A stretch of 64,000 nt of DNA from Pleodorina starrii (taxonomy: Eukaryota > Chlorophyta > Chlorophyceae > Chlamydomonadales > Volvocaceae): positions 2,414,501-2,478,500 of the forward strand of contig BRXU01000010.1 of assembly GCA_030267565.1 (NCBI GenBank), given 5' to 3'. The position numbers were made by a program, and so were the translations under genes. Shown one piece after another: positions 20,469 to 30,979 of this stretch (the stretch's first letter is position 1; each line of letters starts with the position of its first letter). The notes below the pieces were generated by a model, which did not search any database, was not told the DNA's origin, and saw only the letters and a list, made by a program, of their open reading frames with translations.

Positions 20469-20791
20469 TGCGACGCCTAAGCAACACTGGAGCCGTGAAA
20501 CCTTAAGATGTACATCGAAGGCGTCTGTCTTTACTTATATAGAAATAGTCCTGTGTACTATGACGACCGTCGGTGTGGTTAGATAATCTGGCTGCGCATT
20601 CCGTCGGCTGATGGAAGTCGACTGTCGTACTGGTTCCCTGACGGATCGAACCGGTACGGCAGTTTATCAACCTATATCAGCAGCGGCGCTATTGGAATGG
20701 CACCAACAGGAAGGCAGAGTATGTCCGATTGAATATGATCAATAAATTCTGCGGCTAGGATGATATTTAACCTAATTACAGCTCGGAGATA
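20469..20791. promoter_or_regulatory. Divergent promoter region between transposase and dioxygenase genes
   Basis: The 323 bp between two divergent ATGs. A good TATA box for the minus-strand transposase, TATATAAG (20541-20534), lies ~66 bp upstream of its ATG. The plus-strand side is AT-rich (AATAAATTC, GATATTTAACC at 20738-20771) without a clear TATA. Shared control of both genes is plausible but inferred. Confidence 0.55.
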
Positions 20792-23700
20792 ATGGCGGCA
20801 AGTGCGGTTCAGGCTTCCCTGGGCGACCTGAAGGACAAGGTTGCAAGACATAAAGGGACATACCGTGATGTCGCGTCGAGTTCATACGTGCTCGCCAGCG
20901 GCATATCTCAGCTGCGCCCAGGGGAGAAATTGTTTTATGATGGCTATGTTGCATACACGCCGGCCGTCTCAAAGCCAATAGATATCTTTGACATCACTTT
21001 CAGGAAGGAGGGCAAGGTGTGGTCAATGCTGAGTACAAACAATGTTTGCCGCCAAAATTTGACGCGTTTCTCTTCCTTCTGCAGAGCGAAACCGTTCTTG
21101 GCGCTCTGGTTGGCCTCGTCGAGGAGAAACACCGTCTACGATTTTCACAGTACATATCAGCGGGCGGCAGGTTCTACGTCCAGGATCTTCTCGTTGCAGA
21201 CGGCATCGACCTAGGTCCACTTGGTACGGATTTCAAGAAGGCCACTTTGTCTGTGAGCAACCTGGAGCTGGCAAGTCGTGCATTGGGCGTCGCGGTTGCA
21301 CGGGCGGATGCAGCCAACCCGCTGCCATGGCAGATTGGTGCAGCCGTGGAGACAGCAGCCTCATATCAGGCTGGCGGCATGAAGAAGACCTTTTATAAGT
21401 GGCACTGGCCACAGGCGTCATGGGTTCACCTGGCAGTGGACCTCTCGAAGGTGAGCAGCAGTATGGCTGTACTTGCTGTGTGGCATATAAATCCTCTTGA
21501 CCCCCTGGGTGAGCGTGCAGGCCATGCAGCAGGTGATACCTTTACGTGCTGCAAGTGGAGCTAATCCCTCCATCGTCGCCCAGCAGGATAGCCAGGTTCC
21601 AACCCGGGTGCGTTGTCGCATAACTTTGTGGTGCCCTGGCCGCACAAGTTCTTGGTGGCTGCAGTGTGTAAAGACGATGCATGATGTGCAGGCCGGTACT
21701 GTTGGTCACGCAGCCACATCCCAAGGCATCTACGTGCCTACACCAGCGTCCAGCCAGGTGGGTGAGGCCCCCCGCAGTGCAGTCAGTTTTGGGAGCTGGG
21801 TGTGGGCTAGGAGGATAGAAGCGGTGAATCCATCGGTGGAGCATTTGGGGTTGCAGCTCTTGGGTCATTCAAAACACCCCTGCCTTGTCGCTGTATTCCT
21901 GTTCAACTGGCCCCCCATTACCCCCGCCCCCCGCCCTCTCCCCGCCCTCCTCCCCACCGCTTCGCCGCGTGCAGGCTTCTGCCCGGGGCGAAGGGGCCGG
22001 GCCGCAGGTGACCCTGCCGACACTGGAGCAGCAGGAGTATGGAGGCGGCTCTCCTGTCGGCATGGGTGCCGTCGCCGTGCTGCTGCCTGCTGCTGTCCAG
22101 CCGTCGACCAGCCAGGTGGGTGAGGCCCCCCGCAGTGCAGTCAGTTTTGGGAGCTGGGTGTGGGGTGTGCACGCAAGGCGGCAGGCCTCCCACAGTACAG
22201 TCAGTTTTGGGAGCTGGGTGCGGGCGTGGAGGATAGAAGCGGTGAATCCATCGGTGGAGCATTTGGGGTTGCAGCCCTTGGGTCATTCAAAACACCCCTG
22301 CCTTGTCGATGTATTCCTGTTCAACTGGCCCCCCCTTCCCCACCGCTTCTCCCGCCCTCTCCCGCCCCCCTCCCCACCGCTTCGCCGCGTGCAGGCTTCT
22401 GCCCGGGGCGAAGGGGCCGGTCCGCAGGCGACCCTGCCAACATTGGGGCAGCAGGTGGATGGAGGCGGCTCTCCTGTCGGCATGGGTGCCGTCGCCGCGC
22501 TGCTGCCTGCTGCTGTCCAGCCGTCGACCAGCCAGGTGGGTGAGGCTCCCCGCAGTGCAGTCAGTTTTGGGAGCTGGGTGTGGGGTGTGCACGCAAGGCG
22601 GCAGGCATCCCACAGTACAGTCAGTTTTGGGAGCTGGGTGCGGGCGTGGAGGATAGAAGCGGTGAATCCATCGGTGGAGCATTTGGGGTTGCAGCCCTTG
22701 GGTCATTCAAAACACCCCTGCCTTGTCGATGTATTCCTGTTCAACTGGCCCCCCATTCCCCCCGCCCCCCGCCCTCTCCCCGCCCTCCTCCCCACCGCTT
22801 CGCCGCGTGCAGGGTTCTGCCCGGGGTGAAGGGGCCGGGCCGCAGGTGACCCTGCCAACATTGGGGCAGCAGGAGTATGGAGGCGGCTCTCCTGTCGGCA
22901 TGGGTGCCGTCGCCGTGCTGCTGCCTGCTGCTGTCCAGCCGTCGACCAGCCAGGTGGGTGAGGCCCCCCGCAGTGCAGTCAGTTTTGGGAGCTGGGCGTG
23001 GGGTGTGCACGCAAGGCGGCAGGCCTCCCACAGTACAGTCATTTTTGGGAGCTGGGTGCGGGCGTGGAGGATAGAAGCGGTGAATCCATCGGTGGAGCAT
23101 TTGGGGTTGCAGCCCTTGGGTCATTCAAAACACCCCTGCCTTGTCGATGTATTCCTGTTCAACTGGCCCCCCCTTCCCCACCGCTTCTCCCGCCCTCTCC
23201 CGCCCCCCTCCCCACCGCTTCGCCGCGTGCAGGCTTCTGCCCGGGGCGAAGGGGCCGGTCCGCAGGCGACCCTGCCAACATTGGGGCAGCAGGTGGATGG
23301 AGGCGGCTCTCCTGTCGGCATGGGTGCCGTCGCCGCGCTGCTGCCTGCTGCTGTCCAGCCGTCGACCAGCCAGGTGGGTGAGGCTCCCCGCAGTGCAGTC
23401 AGTTTTGGGAGCTGGGTGTGGGGTGTGCACGCAAGGCGGCAGGCATCCCACAGTACAGTCAGTTTTGGGAGCTGGGTGCGGGCGTGGAGGATAGAAGCGG
23501 TGAATCCATCGGTGGAGCATTTGGGGTTGCAGCCCTTGGGTCATTCAAAACACCCCTGCCTTGTCGATGTATTCCTGTTCAACTGGCCCCCCATTCCCCC
23601 CGCCCCCCGCCCTCTCCCCGCCCTCCTCCCCACCGCTTCGCCGCGTGCAGGGTTCTGCCCGGGGCGAAGGGGCCGGGCCGCAGGTGACCCTGCCAACATT

Positions 23701-26664
23701 GGGGCAGCAGATGGATGGAGGCGGCTCTCCTGTCGGCATGGGTGCCGTCGCCGACGTCGCCGTGCTGCTGCCTGCTGCTGTCCAGCCGCCAACCAGCCAG
23801 GTGGGTGAGGCCCCCCGCAGTGCAGTCAGTTTTGGGAGCTGGGCGTGGGGTGTGCACGCAAGGCGGCAGGCCTCCCACAGTACAGTCATTTTTGGGAGCT
23901 GGGTGTGGGCGTGGAAGATAGAAGCGGGTCGCGTCGTAAGGCCCGCTCGCGCCTCTCCATCCATCGGTGGAGCATTTGGGGTTGCAGCCATTGGGTCATT
24001 CAAAACACCCCTGCCTTGTCGCTGTCCTCCTGTTCAACTGCCCCCCCCCCCCGCCCCCCGCCCTCTCCCCGCCCTCCTCCCCACCGCTTCGCCGCGTGCA
24101 GGCTTCTGCCCGGGGCGAAGGGGCCGGGCCTCAGGTGACCCTGCCGACACTGGAGCAGCAGGAGGATGGAGGCGGCTCTCTTGTCGGCATGGGTGCGGAC
24201 CCCGAGACCGCGGAGAACGCCACGCCACCGCCGCCGCACGTGGCAGGGGATCTGCCGACTTGCCACATGCGGGTGGGTGGGGTGTGTATCGGGGGAAGAG
24301 CTGCTGCAGCCGCAAGGGCTTGTGTGATTTGTGTGTGCACCCCCCACCTCCCACCTTCCTTGCCCAGGAAGCTTCTTCGGTGGACACGAGCGGGGGCAGC
24401 AAGCGGGGATTGCCCCTGGACGACCTGGCAGGGGCTGATGCTGCACCCAATGCCAGCAAGAAGCACAGGGCAACGGGGGCGCACCAGGTATGCTCTTCGA
24501 TGATAGTTGTGGGGGTTGGCCTGTCCTGCACTATCTTGTCCGCACCCTGCCCCCAGCCGTGTCATGGCCTGTGCTGTCGTGCCCTGGCCTGCCTCTGTCC
24601 TGACCTTTCCTGTCCTGCCGTGGCGTGTCCTGTCCTGCCACTTCTCTGCCCTGTCCTGCCGCTGCCCTGCACTACCCTCTCCTGCCCGGTACTGTCCCTG
24701 CCCTGACGTGCACTGTGCTGTGTTGACCACACCCATTAGAATACCGGTGTGTGCTCCCGCTGGCCCACTGCAGGAGGCCACCAGCGTGTTGCTGCCGTCC
24801 ACAGCTGGTGGGCCGGCCCATCCAGAGGGGGCTTACAAGGACATGCTGAGGCCGCCAGCCGTCCTGACCGAGTCGGTGAGCATTGAGCTATAATATTGCA
24901 GGGCTTCGTTCTCACATTCGTGATGTTTAATACGTTCATTTCGGACCTGGCTAACAGGTAACAGCTCTGACTGAATTCCATGTATGGCTGCTAGGTATGA
25001 TTGATCACTTTGTGCGTGCCGGTTCCCTGCTATTGCAGACCGAGAAGAAGTTACAGGGGCACAAAAAGCGTTGGCACGGAAAGTCGTCAGCAATTCGCAA
25101 GCGGGCTCGCAACAATGGCCCACGCAACCGCCAACCCAAGCGCAGCGTCATCACGCACGGGCGCCACCGCTGTCTTGATGTGAAGAAGCTGCGCGATGTG
25201 GATGCCAGCTTGTTCCTCTGTGCGAGTCCCGAGGATGTGGCGGCAACGGTGCAGCGCTCAGGCATTGCTGTCATCCACGATGCAGACCTGCAGCGGCTGG
25301 CTGCAGCAGCTGCACCCCATGCGGTGACTTATGCCGAGGACAACGGCTTCCCCATCTTCGAGTACGTGGTGCTGGATGAGGAGGACGGCATTGAGAAGGA
25401 CGGGGAGGGCAGGCCGACAATGGGCACGGGCACGGGCAGGAGAAACGACGGTCGACGGCTGCAGGCCATTCTACAAGATGACACCCCGGCACCACTTGTC
25501 ACCTTCAAGATGCGGGCTGAGACACTGCTGCGACCCTTCCTGGGGGCTGCACGTCGGCAGCCCGGCGTGCAGAGCATAAAGCTCATGCGGCCGGTTGTTC
25601 TGGTCAACAAGCCTGGATCGACTTTGGTCGGGCCCCAGGCGCCGCATGTGGACGTCAAACCAGGGACAATGCATGCTTACATCGCATTTGCACCCCTGGA
25701 GGTGGACACCACACTACTGGTGGCGTCCGTTGGCAGCCACATGACGGTGAGGTTCTGGCACGATCAGGTCCAGAGGCTTAAGGCCAGAGGTGCTGGCGGC
25801 GCCGCTGCCGGCGGCGCCGCTGCCGGCGGCAGCACTTCCGACGGCGCCTCTGCCGGCGGCGCCTCTGCCAGTGGCGCCACTGCCGGCGGCGCCTCTGCCG
25901 GCGGTGCCGGTGCCGGCAGCAGCACTTCCGGCGGCACTGCTGCCGACGGCGCCGCTGCCGGCGGCACCACTGCCGGCGGCGCCTCTGCCAGCGGCACCAC
26001 TGCCGGCGGCGCCGCTGCCGGCGGCAGCACTTCCGGCGGCACTGCTGCCGGCGGCGCCGCTGCCGGCGGCACCACTGCCGGCGGCGCCTTTGCCGGCGGC
26101 GCCTCTGCCGGCGGCGCCGCTGCCGGCGGCAGCACTTCTGGCGGAACCGCTGCCGACGGCGCCGCTGCCGGAGGCAGCACTTCCGGCGGCACCACTGCCG
26201 ACGGCGCCGCTGCCGGCGGCACTGCTGCTGGCGGCATTACTGCCGACGGTGCCGCTGCCGGCGGCGCCGTTGCCGGCGGCGCCGCTGCCGGCGGCACTGC
26301 TGCTGGCATCACCAGAGATGGTGGCAGTGGCGGCGGCGAGGACTCGGGCTACGGCACGAGCGACATGGACACGGACTCAGACACTGACAATGAGGATGGT
26401 AGTGTGGATGACGACATCGCTGCCACGGCCGTGTCTGTGCTTTCCCAGCACACAATCCTCCGGCTACACGTGCAGCCGGGCCAGATTGTGTTCCTGCATG
26501 GTAATACCGTGCATGCGGGCGATGGCGGGAAGGTGAAGCGCTGGAGCCCCAGGATGCACTGGTACGTGCGGCCTGGTAAGGTGAAGGACCGCACTCACCC
26601 TGTCGAGGGGATGCACAACATGTTCGCTGCACTCTTCGGCCCATGGGGCCCCATCAAAGAATGA
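20792..26664 (+). CDS. 13-exon cargo gene with C-terminal 2OG-Fe(II) dioxygenase-like domain
   Basis: Exons by eye, all joined in phase 0: 20792-21016, 21085-21450, 21521-21595, 21692-21757, 21975-22115, 22395-22535, 22813-22953, 23233-23373, 23651-23800, 24102-24272, 24368-24487, 24774-24875, 25039-26664; about 1,154 codons. Residues 1-197 (first two exons) form a globular domain I do not recognise. Residues ~245-540 come from the repeated exon cassette. The last exon starts with a basic stretch (KKLQGHKKRWHGK...RNRQPKR), then a double-stranded beta-helix-like domain: APHVDV gives H816-x-D818, GSHMTVRFWH follows, and FLHGNTVHAGD gives distal H1105 with R1118 in SPRMHWYV as the likely 2-oxoglutarate arginine. 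Between HxD and the distal H lies a ~173-residue Gly/Ala/Ser/Thr minisatellite-encoded insert (25788-26307). TET/JBP-type and phytanoyl-hydroxylase-like 2OG oxygenases share this HxD...H...R layout; the substrate is unknown. TET/JBP genes are known passengers of KDZ transposons in fungi and chlorophytes, which makes a nucleic-acid substrate worth testing. Confidence 0.68.
21975..24272 (+). repeat. Tandemly duplicated exon-intron cassette (~419 bp unit)
   Basis: Six successive units start at 21975, 22395, 22813, 23233, 23651 and 24102. Each has a pyrimidine-rich acceptor (CCCCACCGCTTCGCCGCGTGCAG), a 141 bp exon (150 bp in unit 5; a 171 bp hybrid exon in unit 6) and a GTGGGTGAG donor. The exon begins ASARGEGAG or GSARGEGAG and, in units 1-5, ends PSTSQ or PPTSQ. 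Units 2/4 and 3/5 are near-identical, giving an 838 bp dimeric period. Each intron contains two copies of AGTCAGTTTTGGGAGCTGGG. Confidence 0.88.
25788..26307 (+). repeat. Coding minisatellite, 15 bp unit (Gly/Ala/Ser/Thr insert)
   Basis: About 34 in-frame units of the type GCCGGCGGC(G/A)(C/G)C(G/A)CT, each encoding a five-residue A-G-G-(A/S/T)-(A/S/T) block. It lies between the HxD and distal-H halves of the dioxygenase-like domain without breaking the frame. Confidence 0.93.
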
Positions 26665-27819
26665 TATCAGCGATCTTGGTACTCGCGATCTGGGTACATC
26701 GCGATTCACTTGGCCTCTAAGCAGCGGCCTGTGCAGACAGCAGGCCCACCAGGGCGGGTTCACAACTAACGGAGTGGCTCCATATGGTAGTCAGGGGTGA
26801 GGCGGGCGCCCCGAGCGGTGCTGAGCAGGTAGTTCTTGCGGGTTCTCCCTCCCCAAAATGCAGTTTGTGGTGCAAGGGGAGTCAAGCCTCATTTCTGCGG
26901 AAGACCTTTGACGAGGAGTGGTAGCTCTAGAGTCTTGCTGTACAGGTGGCTTGGTACGGCAGTTGTGCATTAGTGTCCGTAGAGCTCCGAGTTGGTGTTT
27001 GATGTCTCGTCTTCCCCGATGTCTAGCGGTTTACCTATTTTCGTTGCGGTCTTTTTCTAATTAGTGTTCAGTCGGCTTCGTTGTTGGTTTCTTAAGCTAG
27101 TCCGCGGATTCCTTGCCCGTCCACCCTCCCCTGGTTCTCGTTGCGCTCGCACCTTGGCTGCACGGGTGCTCGCGTGTCTGTGTGTGTGCCGTGTCTGTCT
27201 GTCCTTGGGTTCGTGCGCCTTTGGGTTTAGGCCGGTCCAACGGCGGGGGAGGTTTTCCCTCTTGACTCTGGTTCACTTTTGCCACACCCATCGCTAGCCT
27301 GGGCACCGTTTTTTTGCTCGATCGACGGAATCGGAGTGCATGTGTCTGTTGGTGTTTTGCCGTCCGGTTCCGTTGCGGTCGGTTGTTGCTGTTCTGTGTT
27401 GGGGCCGTTTGTTCGTGGGCCACGGTGCGGTGTGTTCTCCTCCTGCTTCGGGGTGTGTGCTCTACCGCAGGCTAGTCGGGGCAGTAGGCAGCTGGGCAGA
27501 GTGCTGGCACTGAGAGCAGCAAGCGGCGTCACTGTTGGGCGTGCGTCGGCCGGCAGGAGAGTTTCAGCGGCGGTTTTCTCACCATCTTTCACCGTCCCAA
27601 GCGGGGGAACGACAGTGGTTGGGATGCGTGCCCAGGGTTTGTAAGCGGCACCAATTTGTAAGGGCTACATGCGGCCACCGATGCAAGGGCATACTCGTGT
27701 AACTGTACGGTCGAGCCCTGTCGAGCGTCCGTCTATGTGCCCCACATAAGCAATCGAATCGGCAGCTCGGCACTGAACATATCCTGTCCTCATGGACGGA
27801 CGCACCTTGTAAGTACGTC
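26665..27819 (+). other. Probable long 3' UTR of the dioxygenase-like gene
   Basis: No supported ORF on either strand; short open frames (for example 27279-27644) look random. TGTAA motifs occur at 27640-27644 and 27657-27661, the first good candidates for a chlorophyte-type polyadenylation signal after the stop at 26664, implying a ~1 kb 3' UTR. A C/T-rich stretch spans about 27000-27450. Confidence 0.4.
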
Positions 27820-28005
27820 AAAGTGACTGTAAGATTGGATACATCCCGCTAAGTGGTGCTAACCCAACATTTCGGACTTACACAGCTAAAGGTGGGGGCT
27901 AATACCTCGCTAACTCAAAGTCGGTTATAAGTTGTGCCTTATCCACACATGCCGCGATAATCCTGCTTAGGCCAACTTAGGCTAAGACGGCCACAACCTT
28001 AGCCA
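27820..28005. promoter_or_regulatory. Right subterminal repeat region
   Basis: Carries the same kind of words as the left end (CGGACTTACAC, TAACTCAAAGTCGG, CCAACTTAGGCTAAG, CCAGACTTAAACC). Probably the right-end transposase-binding region. Confidence 0.5.
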
Positions 28006-28033
28006 GACTTAAACCGGGGTTCGTTTGGTAGGG
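28006..28033 (-). repeat. Right terminal inverted repeat
   Basis: Perfect reverse complement of 15119-15146, followed by the CGG target duplication (28034-28036) and resumed satellite. Confidence 0.93.
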
Positions 28034-30570
28034 CGGGCTCCCCAATTTCCTTCCGGTCCCTCCGACTGTATTCCGGGCCCTTTGAAGGCCTCACGGGCCT
28101 TCTGAAGGTCTACCGGGCCCCCCGAGGGCCTTCCGGGCCTTCTGAAGGCCTTCCGGGCCCTCCAAAGGTGTTCTGGGGGTCTCAAACGGCCTTTAGGGCC
28201 CTCCGATTGCCTTCCAGGCCTTCCAAAGGCTTCCAGCCCACAGAGAGCCTTCCGGGCTCCCCAATTGCCTTCCGGTCCCTCCGACGGTATTCCGAGCCCT
28301 TTGAAGGCCTCACGGGCCCTCTGAAGGTCTACCGGGCCCCCCGAGGACCTTCCGGGCCCTCCAATCGCCTTCCAGGCCTTCCAAAGGCTTCCAGCCCACA
28401 GAGAGCCTTCCGGGCTCCCCAATTTCCTTCCAGTCCCTCCGACTGTATTCCGGGCCCTTTGAAGGCCTCACGGGCCCTCTGAAGGTCTACCGGGCCCCCC
28501 GAGGGTCTTCCGGGCCCTCTGATCACCTTCCAGGCCTTCCAAAGGCTTCCAGCCCACAGAGCCATCCGGGCTCCCCAATCGCCTTTCGGTACTCCCGAAG
28601 GTATTCCGGGCCCTTTGAAGGCCTTGTCGGCCCTGCAAAGGCGTTCTGGGGCTCTAAAACGGCCTTCAGGGCCCTCTGATCGCCGTCCAGGCCTTCCAAA
28701 GGCTTCCAGCCCACAGAGAGCCTTCCGGGCTCCCCAACTTCCTTCCGGTCCCTCCGATGGTATTCCGAGCCCTTTGAAGGCCTCACGGGCCCTCTGAAGG
28801 TCTCCTGGGCCCCCCGAGGGCCTTCCGGGCCCTCCGATCACCTTCCAGGCCTTCCAAAGGCTTCCAGCCCACAGAGCCATCCGGGCTCCCCAATCGCCTT
28901 CCGGTATTCCCGACGGTATTCCGGGCCTTTGGAAGGCCTTGTCGGCCCTCCAAAGGCGTTCTGGGGCTCTAAAACGGCCTTCAGGGCCCTCTGATCGCCT
29001 TCCAGGCCTTCCAAAGGATTCCAGCCCACAGAGAGCCTTCCGGGCTCCCCAATTGCCTTCCGGTCCCTCCGACGGTATTCCGGGCCCTTTGAAGGCCTTG
29101 CGGGCCCTCCAAAGGCGTTCTGGGGCTCTAAAACGGCCTTTAGGGCCCTCTGATCGCCTTCCAGGCCTTCAAAAGGCTTCCAGCCCACAGAGAGCCTTCC
29201 GGGCTCCCCAATTGCTATCCGGTCCCTCCGACGGTATTCCGGGCCCTTTGAAGGCCTTCCGGACCCTCCAAAGGCGTTCTGGGGCTCTAAAACGGCCTTC
29301 AGGGCCCTCTGATCGCCTTCCAGGCCTTCCAAAGGCTTCCAGCCCACAAAGAGCCTTCCGGGCTCCCCAATTGCCTTCCGGTCCCTCCGACTGTATTCCG
29401 GGCCCTTTGAAGGCCTAACGGGCCCTCTGAAGGTCTACCGGGCCCCCCGAGGGTCTTCCGGGCCCTCTGATCACCTTCCAGGCCCTCCAAAGGCGTTCTG
29501 GGGCTCTAAAACGGCCTTCAGGGTCCTCTGATCGCCTTCCAGGCCTTCCAAAGGCTTCCAGCCCACAGAGAGCCTTCCGGGCTCCCCAATTGCCTTCCGG
29601 TCCCTCCGACTGTATTCCGGGCCCTTTGAAGGCCTAACGGGCCCTCTGAAGGTCTACCGGGCCCCCCGAGGGTCTTCCGGGCCCTCCGATCACCTTCCAG
29701 GCCTTCCAAAGGCTTCCAGCCCACAGAGCCTTCCGGGCTCCCCAATCGCCTTCCGGTACTCCCGACGGTATTCCGGGCCCTTTGAAGGCCTTCCGGACCC
29801 TCCAAAGGCGTTCTGGGGCTCTAAAACGGCCTTCAGGGCCCTCTGATCGCCTTCCAGGCCTTCCAAAGGCTTCCAGCCCACAGAGAGCCTTCCGGGCTCC
29901 CCAATTGCCTTCCGGTCCCTCCGACGGTATTCCGAGCCCTTTGAAGGCCTCACGGGCCCTCTGAAGGTCTACCGGGCCCCCCGAGGGCCTTCCGGGCCTT
30001 CTGAAGGCCTTGCGGGCCCTCCAAAGGCGTTCTGGGGCTCTAAAACGGCCTTCAGGGCCCTCTGATCGCCTTCCAGGCCTTCCAAAGGCTTCCAGCCCAC
30101 AGAGCCATCCGGGCTCCCCAATCGCCTTCCGGTACTCCCGACGGTATTCCGGGCCCTTTGAAGGCCTTGTCGGCCCTCCAAAGGCATTCTGGGGCTCTAA
30201 AACGGCCTTCAGGGCCCTCTGATCGCCTTCCAGGCCTTCCAAATGCTTCCAGCCCACAGAGAGCCTTCCGGGCTCCCCAATTGCCTTCCGGTCCCTCCGA
30301 CGGTATTCCGAGCCCTTTGAAGGCCTCACGGGCCCTCTGAAGGTCAATCGGGCCCCCCGAGGGCCTGCCGGGCCTTCTGAAGGCCTTCCGGGCCCTCCAA
30401 AGGTGTTCTGGGGCTCTCAAACGGCCTTTAGGGCCCTCCGATCGCCTTCCAGGCCTTCCAAAGGCTTCCAGCCCACAGAGAGCCTTCCGGGCAACCCAAT
30501 TGCCTTCCGGTCCCTCCGACGGTATTCCGGGCCCTTTGAAGGCCTCATGGGCCCTCCGAAGGTCTACCGG
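28034..30570. repeat. Satellite array, block 3
   Basis: Continuation of the satellite monomer interrupted by the DNA transposon, with 157-218 bp monomers and no LINE tail seen. It ends at ACCGG where SINE copy 5 is inserted. Confidence 0.93.
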
Positions 30571-30979
30571 AAGGTAAGTTCTACACCGAAAGTTAAGGCA
30601 CTGCTTTCGGCCCGGGTGACCCGGGTTCAAGTCCCATCAAGGACATTTGGAACTTACTAGCACCCCACAGAAGCAGGCAATGGTTCATTGGCTGGCAACA
30701 GGGAAACCTTGCAATTCCCCCTGGAATCCCGGGATCGAAACCAGTCAGTGACCATTACCCGGGGTGTGATGAGAACGGAGGGTGCCCACCCCTGTCCCTG
30801 TCCCGTCCGGAGGTTTACAAGACTCATCATACAGTCATCAGCACCATCCAGCTGGCCCTTGGAGTCGCCCAGAAGCCTGGCACGCTAGCTACTCAGCAGA
30901 AGTGGCAGCATCAGTAGAGCCGCCAGACAACGTGTGTGTCCCATGTCCCGAGTCGGGGTTCCTCCGGAATTAAAAAAAA
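30571..30979 (+). mobile_element. SINE copy 5
   Basis: 409 bp, from AAGGTAAGTTC to CCTCCGGAATT(A)n, flanked by ACCGG on both sides (30566-30570, 30980-30984), a clean 5 bp target duplication in the satellite. Has private changes (CTAGCACCCC, CCCCCTGGAATCC). Confidence 0.9.

Larger units (their letters stand above)
15119..28033. mobile_element. 12.9 kb TIR DNA transposon with cargo genes
   Basis: Ends are a perfect 28 bp inverted repeat (15119-15146 and 28006-28033; starts CCCTACCAAACGAACCCCGG). The flanks are CGG (15116-15118) and CGG (28034-28036). Removing the element plus one CGG restores the normal satellite string CCTTCCGGGCTCCCC, so this is a true insertion with a 3 bp target duplication. 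Subterminal regions are rich in GACTTA/GTTAA words. It encodes the N-terminus of a CMC-type transposase (19461-20468), an unknown minus-strand gene (16348-18502) and a plus-strand dioxygenase-like gene (20792-26664). A 3 bp TSD, subterminal repeats and the transposase N-terminus point to the EnSpm/CACTA-Plavaka-KDZ assemblage; the exact family is not settled. The transposase appears truncated, so this copy is probably non-autonomous. Confidence 0.85.

Noticed and set aside
24997..25038. ATG at 24997 as the start of a stand-alone dioxygenase gene
   Set aside because: The sequence just before 25039 is a good acceptor (TGCTATTGCAG) and all upstream exons join it in phase 0; the 14 codons before it have no support. 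It remains possible as an internal start.
27064..27644. Short ORFs on both strands right of the dioxygenase-like gene
   Set aside because: No domain, no splice-consistent extension, skewed pyrimidine-rich composition; better explained as 3' UTR.
30571..30660. A functional tRNA gene
   Set aside because: The B box is good but the A box and anticodon arm are not tRNA-like, and it is always joined to the same ~320 bp body with a poly(A) tail.
30688..30888. Recurrent ~60-120 aa ORFs in SINE copies
   Set aside because: Translation of a non-coding SINE; the frame continues into satellite and varies between copies.
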